Source: Cephalotrichum gorgonifer (taxonomy: Eukaryota; Ascomycota; Sordariomycetes; Microascales; Microascaceae). Taken from it: 64,000 bases of DNA. Position numbers and translations under genes: made by a program. Location: positions 578,648 to 642,647 of the forward strand of contig ONZQ02000003.1 of NCBI GenBank assembly GCA_900312665.1, in the 5' to 3' direction. Of this stretch, positions 57,802 through 64,000 are shown piece after piece. Position 1 is the first letter of the stretch; each line of letters begins with the position of its first letter. Under the pieces are notes generated by a model. It did not search any database, was not told where the DNA came from, and worked only from the letters and a program-made list of their open reading frames with translations.

Positions 57802-59893
57802 TCAGAACTAGCACCACGTTAGTAAAAAAGACACCTCTTATCAATCGGCCCCGGGGGACACCCACAATATTAAGCTGCGACCTGTGCGGTAGGTGCGTCC
57901 CGTTCAGCATGACCCTTGACCTCTTGGGCCTCTGCTGCAACCTCCTGAAGGCCTCGATGACGTGCCTCGGCTCGACGGGAGTCTTGCCCTCGCTGGGCGG
58001 GTCGAACAGCCCCTGGTTGAGCTTCCGCTTCTTCGTGCCGCCGGCGTTGTCGCCGCTCTGGGCCCTGTGCAGGACGTCCTCCTGCTCCTTGACGTCCAGC
58101 GCAACCTCGGTGATTGTCTGCACCATCTCGAAGGTGAGGAAGCCGAGTATGTCGACGATGTCGTCCGAGGGCCGCGAGTCCGTGACAATGCCGAAGCCGG
58201 CCCACTCGCGGAACCGCTTGCTCTTGCGGAAGGTGAAGGACGCCTGCCTGTACTCGGACCACGTGACGTACTCCTCCTTCGTCATGGCCTTGGTCCTCTC
58301 GTCGGCCTTTTGCAGCCGCTGCAGGGTGATGTGATTCATTTCCTCCTCGTCCTCGTCCTCCTCGTCCTCGCGCTCGGGGACCACCTCGTTGTAGTACGAC
58401 GACGGCTCCCACGGCAGGCTCGTCTTGTTGGTCTTGGCCTTCTTGACCGTGTCGTCGGCCGGCCCGCCGCCGCCGGGGACCACGCCGCCGACCGGGTCTT
58501 CGGCGCCGCCGAGGTCGGCGTCCGCGCCCTTGTCATCCGAGTCCTTGGCCGTCTTGCGGACGTCCTTCCAGGAGAGGAAGGTGCGGAGGCGCGATACCTT
58601 GGCCTGGTCGTGACGGATCTGGAAGATGAGGTCGTTGATGGAGATAGAGCGGGAGCCTCTTCTCGTTGCGAGCTCGGTGCACATGCGGAGCTGGGGGGGG
58701 ACAATGTAAGATGGAGGCTTGTTAGAAGGGGAACTGGGGGATACGTACTAGCTCAAGTACCTGTTGGCGTACGATATCCTCGATAATGCCAGTAGTTTCG
58801 ACTGATGGTTCGGCCGTCTCTCCCGAAACGTACATCATCTGTTCCAGTAGCCACGTTAGCCTCGGCCGGAAACGGAAGTGGAACTCTCCGCCGGGCTGGA
58901 AAAGGGGAGGGGTCGGTAGTATTTCGTGGAGCCGGAGAACGCGCTCTGCAACGGGGAGGCGCCGATTCGCGCCGGTCCTGTGTTGAGGCGGGTGACTAGC
59001 CCTATGAGATGGCGTTGCTAGGGGAATTCTCGGGCGGTCCGACGCGGCGCGGCCTTCCTCATCATACAGAAGCGAGGTCTGTTTGAACGACCCTGAGGCC
59101 GTCAACGGGCCGAAACCACCCGGGCTGGGACGAGGTGACGGAGGGTTACCGGGGGTTTCTGGGGAGGATTCTTTTGATGTTGGATGTGATGCGAATAGCA
59201 TATCGAGGGGCTCGGGGTCATGTTCTATATTGGCCGCATCTGATGTCGGGGGGCTCTTAGGATTGCATCCCGCTGCCATGTCGAGACAGGGCGTCGGGTG
59301 CGTCCCAGGATGTGGAGGGAGGTGGAGGAGCTCATAGCTCTGGCAAGGACCGGTGGAATCGTGTAACGCGCCGGGGTTTATATGCTTGGCCCAGCCTTGA
59401 TATGCTAGAAGAACTTCTGCAGGCATACCATGAATAAAACTCGGGGATGCCATGAATTGGCTGAGGTCGCGATGCGGCGCGTAGTAAGGGAGGGTGTTGT
59501 TGGTGTATCGATAGGAAGGAATCATTCAGTGGAGGAAGGGGCTACCCCGGGGGACGGGGGGGATCGGGGGACAATAAACAAGTTTTTGGGGAAACAAGAA
59601 ATGAGACTGGGTGATAAACGTCTTCGTGCCTCGGCGAGCTTCCTACTTCCGCCAGGCGCCGCCTTACTTAGGGCGAGGCCGGAGGACCACTTGGGGTGAA
59701 GGTATTCGGCCCTGACTCCACCCAAGACTCCTTCATCCCATATCCCATATCCCGTGTCCATATCCGTTAGGAAAGGCAAACTTCTTGTTCATCTGAGAGT
59801 TGGACCGTATGGCTGTCCAGAATTTCACGAATCTCTACCACTTACCTGGCTGATCTCTTGCCGATACTTGTGGTGTTTATCTGAGTCCCCCAT
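57802..59893 (-). CDS. SPT3: SPT3, histone-fold subunit of SAGA
   Basis: Proposed exons: 59893-59846, 58838-58749, 58690-57866 and 57807-57802, giving 322 residues. Exon 1 codes MGDSDKHHKYRQEISQ. Exon 2 begins MMYVSGETAEPSVETTGIIE. Together with DIVRQQVLELLRMCTELA and SISINDLIFQIRHDQAKVSR they form the first histone fold, followed by RLRTFLSWKDVRK. The second half carries AMTKEEYVTWSEYRQASFTF, FREWAGFGI, ILGFLTFEMVQTITEVAL and EPRHVIEAFRRLQ. SPT3 helps SAGA deliver TBP to promoters. Intron 1 is 1007 bp, very long for this genome, and its downstream part is open in frame with exon 2. The last intron has a good branch site (ACTAAC) and leaves a final exon of one codon plus stop. Without that splice the frame would read on to 57614, giving an unrelated-looking tail. 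Confidence 0.92.
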
Positions 59894-60887
59894 CTTGACG
59901 GTCCGAGTAGCGCCAAGGCAGACAAATATACGATAGTTGGTGTTAGTGCTGGTGGATATCCAAAAATAAAATGCAAAAAAAAAAAGAGAGAAACCGGTGG
60001 TGCCTATTAGTGATGCCAAAAGCGACAGTACCGAACAGTGAGATTATGGTTTGAAGTGTGTCGAAGGGCGTATCATCCGTCCGTCCGTCGTTGTAAGTTA
60101 AGCCTGGGTTTGGTAATCCCAGAGTACCACCCCCAGGAACAAGTACTGTTTGTCACGTGACCGAATGCCTCCAACTCTCCTCAATGTCCCCAAACAAAGA
60201 CACTTTTCTCCATTCGCAACAACCATCGAACCGAACTCGTAGTCAGTCCAATCACCAGATTTCAACTCTCAAGCATACACATGCAAAGAGTGTACGAACA
60301 GGCCTCGCTGCCCGACATTCGATGAAGCAGGATCAAAGGGACCCCGGTGACCGGATCTCAAAAGATCGCCTCAATTCTCCGAAGCTCTCAACACCACAGC
60401 TCCGAGACCAGTTACGCAAACCTCATATTACCAGGGCAGCCGTTACTAGTCGAACTTAAATCCAGTCCGAGTACTCGTAGATGTTATCCAGAGGTTTATA
60501 CTTTCTGCCTTGCGTTCAGCAAAATGGACTTAGTTATTCTTAATCCGACCCAGGATATTCTTGTTCCCCACGTCATATTGCTTGGCACAATTATGATCAG
60601 CCTTCTGATACTACATCAAGGCATAAAAGAGCCCCCCAGGCAGGTTATCCGGTGTGAAGGATCATAGGGTAGATCCTGAAGGATTTTATAGCTTGTTTAG
60701 ACTGGGTCGGCGTCGACTGCTCAGCCTCTTTCTTTCCGTGCTTGTACAAGTAATTGTATCAAACAAGAGTGTTACCCCAGATCGCTGCCGATTGCGATAT
60801 TAATATGTTCCAACTCATATTCTATCTCACATCTGCACCCCGCCATTCCCGGTCATTACAAGTAATAATACGAGTAATCCTCCAGCA
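59894..60887. other. Divergent intergenic region between SPT3 and the GPI-protein gene
   Basis: 994 bp. Small frames only. One GTACTCGTAG motif occurs at about 60466, and TTGTACAAGTAA near 60743. It presumably holds both promoters. Confidence 0.45.
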
Positions 60888-61376
60888 ATGCTTCCCCTCG
60901 CCCACCCCGTTCTCCTTTTGGCCTTGGCCGCTGGAGTCGATGCCATCAAATTCACAAAACCAGAGGCCGGGACCAACCTCGATCTCTCTAGCACGATCAC
61001 GATAAGCTGGGAGCTCGAGGGCTCGGAGGAACAATTCGACCAGATTAACATCGAGTTCGTCTACGGCCCGCCCAACAGCGACTCCTTGAGCTGGGAGATA
61101 GCCACGAACCTCACGCTCGCCGACGGCACTTATGATTGGGACCCCAGGGAGGTCCATCGCCTGTTGACCAACGGGGACCATGATATCTCTGGCGGGAAGA
61201 ACACTTACTTCGGCGTCAGGCTACACGATGAGGGCGAGTTAGCTGGGTTCGCAACTATGAGTGGGATGTACGCAATGGAGGGGCACGAAAACAGCGCTCA
61301 CGGAAACACGATCTGGCCGGCATGGATGGCGGTGACCATGTCTGGCTTGCTGGCTGCCGGCGTCTTCTTCTTTTGA
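60888..61376 (+). CDS. Small secreted Kre9/Knh1-like protein with GPI-anchor signal
   Basis: A single exon of 162 residues. A signal peptide (MLPLAHPVLLLALAAGVDA) is followed by the opening of a Kre9/Knh1-type N-terminal Ig-like domain: IKFTKPEAGTNLDLSSTITI, with SWELEG after it. The pattern of a tryptophan after 'tvtItW' is typical of these fungal cell-wall proteins. One N-glycosylation sequon (NLT) is visible. The C-terminus is a hydrophobic tail (WPAWMAVTMSGLLAAGVFFF) preceded by small residues (NSAHGNT), as needed for a GPI anchor. The usual Ser/Thr-rich stretch between the domain and the anchor site is almost absent, so the protein is short. A plasma-membrane or cell-wall location is likely; the role is unknown. 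Confidence 0.85.
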   Translation: MLPLAHPVLLLALAAGVDAIKFTKPEAGTNLDLSSTITISWELEGSEEQFDQINIEFVYGPPNSDSLSWEIATNLTLADGTYDWDPREVHRLLTNGDHDISGGKNTYFGVRLHDEGELAGFATMSGMYAMEGHENSAHGNTIWPAWMAVTMSGLLAAGVFFF

Positions 61377-61675
61377 GTCGTTTCCGTCCGCAGCGGGGTG
61401 TGCTGGAAGGTAGTTCTAGCGAGGATGGGGGAGTGTCTGCTCCAATACACGAGAGTTTAATCGAGGCGAATATATGATGTCGCATGGGCTCTGTTCGAGC
61501 TGCACCACCACACAGAGTGCGCGACGGTGGAAGTAAAAGTGGGCACTTGGTAGGGCATTGGCCTTCACAGTCACCGATGAACCCGCACCGGCACAGTGAT
61601 GGGTACATGGAGGCGAAGGGGCCGGGAGAGCGTCGCGGAACTGTCCGTCCTGTAGTTCATTGGGGGAGTGTATAA
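61377..61675. other. Convergent 3' spacer
   Basis: 299 bp between the stops of the GPI-protein gene and PPM1. No gene seen. Confidence 0.5.
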
Positions 61676-62875
61676 TCATATCTCACCTCCCCGATCTGGT
61701 GACGAGGATTGAACTGGTCCCGTATCATCGCACATCGCAGCCCCTTGTCCCTTCCACCCCCACGCGATAACATAATGGTTGGCGAGCAGGTTCCACTCTT
61801 CAACCTCATCCAGCCCCTCTAGCCTGTCCAGCCTCGACTTCTCCTCCCGTGAAACCCACCTGTCGAAGATATTGTACACCGGCATAACCCTCGCCTCGGT
61901 GAAGCCGGCATCCTTTAGCCGATCAACCTGGTCCTCTGGCTCCCCATAAGCCTCGAGCGTTGGCATGTGTATACACCTCGCGGCGAGATTCGAAACCATC
62001 ATCTTGCCAAATGGGTCACCGGGCCTGGTAGGCTCGTATATCACAACGCCGACGTTGGGGATCCTATCTGTGAACCACTTGATTATGCTTTGCGCCTCAG
62101 AAACCTCCAAGTAACACAGGCAGCATTCTGATACCAGTAGTGTGGGCACCTCGGTCCTCAGGCCGGGCAGCGTGGTCTCGCCGCCCCCCTTGACGAGGTC
62201 TCGCAGGTCGAGTCCGTGGCATCGGTAGTCGCCTCCACTCGGAGGCTTGGCACTCCACGAGCCGCCCTCGCCTTCCGTCACGCCCGGGAGGACGTCGCGT
62301 AGCGCGGGGACCCCTTGGACGGTCCTCATCTTCCTGGAGCAGGCGGCGGGGAAATCTATCTCGTGGTAGACGAGATCTCGGCCCTCTTGTCTAGCGAACA
62401 GCTTCAGCGAGCGCGTGTCGGTGCCGGCTCCAAGAGAGACGATCTGCCGCAGCTCCCCTCCCGGCGACTCAGCAGCCCCAGCCCCAGCCCCTGACAGGAA
62501 GCTCTCTATGAGTGCATCCAGGGCGGTGGTCCTCGTATAAGTCCCTACAAAGTTCCGTAAGCGCGAGGTTCCGATAGTTTTCTCTTTGGTGGCTATGGGC
62601 CGAACCCCGCACTCACCTCGATTGATGATGGGAAGTCGTCGGCCGCTCGGCCCAGGCGAGCTCTGCACAAAGTACCTCGCATACGGGTCATCCAGGTACC
62701 CCAGATCAACGGCGCTGAGACGCGATACAGCGGCGTCGGTGTCAGTCCCCTGGGTCACCTCGTCGGGATGAGGAATCGGGCCCGAGGAGCCTCCTCCTCC
62801 ACGGCTCCGTCGAAAGGGTCGGCCGCCGCGCTGTCCCCGTGAATGGAGCAGGTTGGGGAGACGTGGGGCGGACAT
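61676..62875 (-). CDS. PPM1: PPM1/LCMT1, leucine carboxyl methyltransferase of the PP2A catalytic subunit
   Basis: Two exons, 62875-62617 and 62544-61676. The intron is 72 bp with donor GTGAGT, and the phases close to 375 residues. The intron length is a multiple of three and its sequence contains no stop, so the unspliced frame also stays open. Splicing restores the family motif INRGTYTRTTALDAL. Other family signatures are LGYLDDPYARYFVQ near the N-terminus, the SAM-binding loop IVSLGAGTDTRSLKLF, the HEIDFPA acidic strand, LLVSECCLCYLE and VIYEPTRPGDPFGKMMVSNL. The enzyme methylates the C-terminal leucine of PP2A, which promotes assembly with regulatory B subunits. The first ~35 residues are Arg/Gly-rich and probably disordered. 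Confidence 0.95.
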   Translation of the reverse strand: MSAPRLPNLLHSRGQRGGRPFRRSRGGGGSSGPIPHPDEVTQGTDTDAAVSRLSAVDLGYLDDPYARYFVQSSPGPSGRRLPIINRGECGVRPIATKEKTIGTSRLRNFVGTYTRTTALDALIESFLSGAGAGAAESPGGELRQIVSLGAGTDTRSLKLFARQEGRDLVYHEIDFPAACSRKMRTVQGVPALRDVLPGVTEGEGGSWSAKPPSGGDYRCHGLDLRDLVKGGGETTLPGLRTEVPTLLVSECCLCYLEVSEAQSIIKWFTDRIPNVGVVIYEPTRPGDPFGKMMVSNLAARCIHMPTLEAYGEPEDQVDRLKDAGFTEARVMPVYNIFDRWVSREEKSRLDRLEGLDEVEEWNLLANHYVIAWGWKGQGAAMCDDTGPVQSSSPDRGGEI

Positions 62876-64000
62876 GCAGATATGATATTTCCCCGTCTAT
62901 TATTATGTGGGAAGGGAGGTACCCGGGGTGTTGTGATGATGAACTATAGTACTCGTAGGTGGAGAGGTTCTGGTCATGCCTAGAGCTGGCGCTATTACTG
63001 AGTTGATGCTTGGCGTGATGTTGACAGTCGGCCGACCCATGCGTGCTGCATGTCATTAAAGCGGGCCGATGCCAATTTGCCGTGCGAATTATGGTGATCA
63101 CACGGTGATGTTCAAAGGGGGTTCAGCTGCAGCCCTCTCTTTAGCTGATTATCAGGCTGAAAGATGATCAAGATAGATAAGCCCAAAGATAATCTCGTCT
63201 CTACACTAGTATCAATCGATCAGCTCTTTGGCATTCCGAGTTGTATCTCGGCTGGCTATCAAGAAAAAATGTCAGGTGGTACTCTGTAGCGACCATAACA
63301 TTCCATGACTTCCATTCCAATGAAGACGTCCCCCCACACATACATGAACGATTATCCCAAACAAACAAGTGCGAGTACATGCGCCTAAACCGGGGAAGCC
63401 TACCCGGATCCTAGTCGGGGGGATTCTCTGCCCGCATGGGGAAGCGGTGAAAATACAACCATAGTTAAGGACGACTTCTACTCGGGGCAAAACCGGCGAC
63501 ATTTACCAATTTAGAGATACAGCGTGTGGTCATTCTCTTGGTATTGGCAATGGCTGGTCTTGACCTTTTTACAGCCCCGAAATAGACCTTCATAAAGCAA
63601 AACGCAGGGCAATTACTACAATGTCAAGCAATTGATTCCACTGTCCAAACTGGACCTAAAGGTATCTCCGATGGGGATGGGAAGTCCTCAAGAGTACCAA
63701 CGAAGTCCTTTTGGGATCTTGGTCAGCATTAGATACATGGGCGGTACCTCCTGCCCCCATGGCCTGTGGTGAGACCTATGGTGAGATGGTTCAATTGGTC
63801 TTGGTACATGAAAATTGTCAAGAATTCCAATGGCCCCCCCAGTACTTCTACACAACATTTGCCCCCGAGGAACGGAGGACATGGCACTAGCATCGGATTA
63901 GATCCTTTTTATCAGCCAATCATTGTGGGGTTATTGTCATCAGCATCAGGAGAAGGTCGCGTATCACCTCCGTCCCAGGCACCGCAAGCATTCCTTCAGA
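62876..64000. other. Region upstream of PPM1, no gene seen
   Basis: 1.1 kb to the window end. It holds the PPM1 promoter (with a GTACTCGTAG motif at about 62949) and AT-richer sequence. Frames are all short and on both strands. Nothing recognisable. Confidence 0.45.

Noticed and set aside
1..64000. CRISPR array, rRNA genes or telomeric TTAGGG repeats
   Set aside because: No regularly spaced repeats, no rRNA-like sequence and no TTAGGG/CCCTAA arrays were noticed; the window is eukaryotic nuclear DNA.

Overview
This window is nuclear DNA from a filamentous ascomycete (Pezizomycotina, most likely a sordariomycete). The evidence is the compact GC-rich coding sequence, the many short introns of about 50-115 bp with GT...AG ends and CTAAC-like branch sites, and the protein families present (Zn2Cys6 regulator, NMA111, BRE4-type membrane protein, STRIPAK MOB3). 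I could join exons for 18 of the 20 genes listed. In most of them every splice phase agrees and the exon lengths add up to whole codons, which is strong internal support. The exceptions are the membrane protein at 1414-2510, where one frame change is unexplained, and the Arg-rich gene at 12607-13431.

Layout. 1-26.8 kb: the 3' end of an MSS116-type mitochondrial DEAD-box helicase; an unrecognised membrane protein; INCENP and condensin SMC2 head to head; an Arg-rich hypothetical gene; the AP-2 sigma subunit APS2 and the ESCRT-III regulator IST1 head to head; the nuclear HtrA-like protease NMA111; a small Myb/SANT protein; and a Zn2Cys6 transcription factor. 26.8-37.36 kb: a gene-poor tract of about 10.5 kb with no convincing protein gene. 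It holds simple repeats, a dispersed GTACTC/GTACTT hexamer motif, a degenerate intron-bearing tRNA-Leu-like sequence, palindromes and short tandem duplications. 37.36-63 kb: a MOSC-domain (mARC-like) protein; MOB3/phocein and the zinc metallochaperone ZNG1 head to head; NOT2 of CCR4-NOT; a CUE1-like ER ubiquitin factor; a large J-domain protein; a BRE4-like multispanning protein; SAGA subunit SPT3; a small Kre9/Knh1-like GPI protein; and the PP2A methyltransferase PPM1. The last 1.1 kb shows no gene.

The genes are mostly housekeeping: chromosome segregation (INCENP, SMC2), trafficking (APS2, IST1), proteostasis (NMA111, CUE1-like, J protein), transcription and mRNA turnover (SPT3, NOT2, Zn2Cys6, SANT), and PP2A biology (PPM1, MOB3). 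There is no biosynthetic cluster, intact transposon or CRISPR array.

The points most worth a second look are these: a 1-kb first intron in SPT3 whose last two thirds is an open frame continuous with exon 2; the hexamer-studded gene-poor tract and its tRNA fossil; a 12-nt microexon in ZNG1; an uncharacterised C-terminal module on the J protein; overlapping uORFs before the BRE4-like gene; and an unresolved frame change in the membrane protein at 1414-2510.
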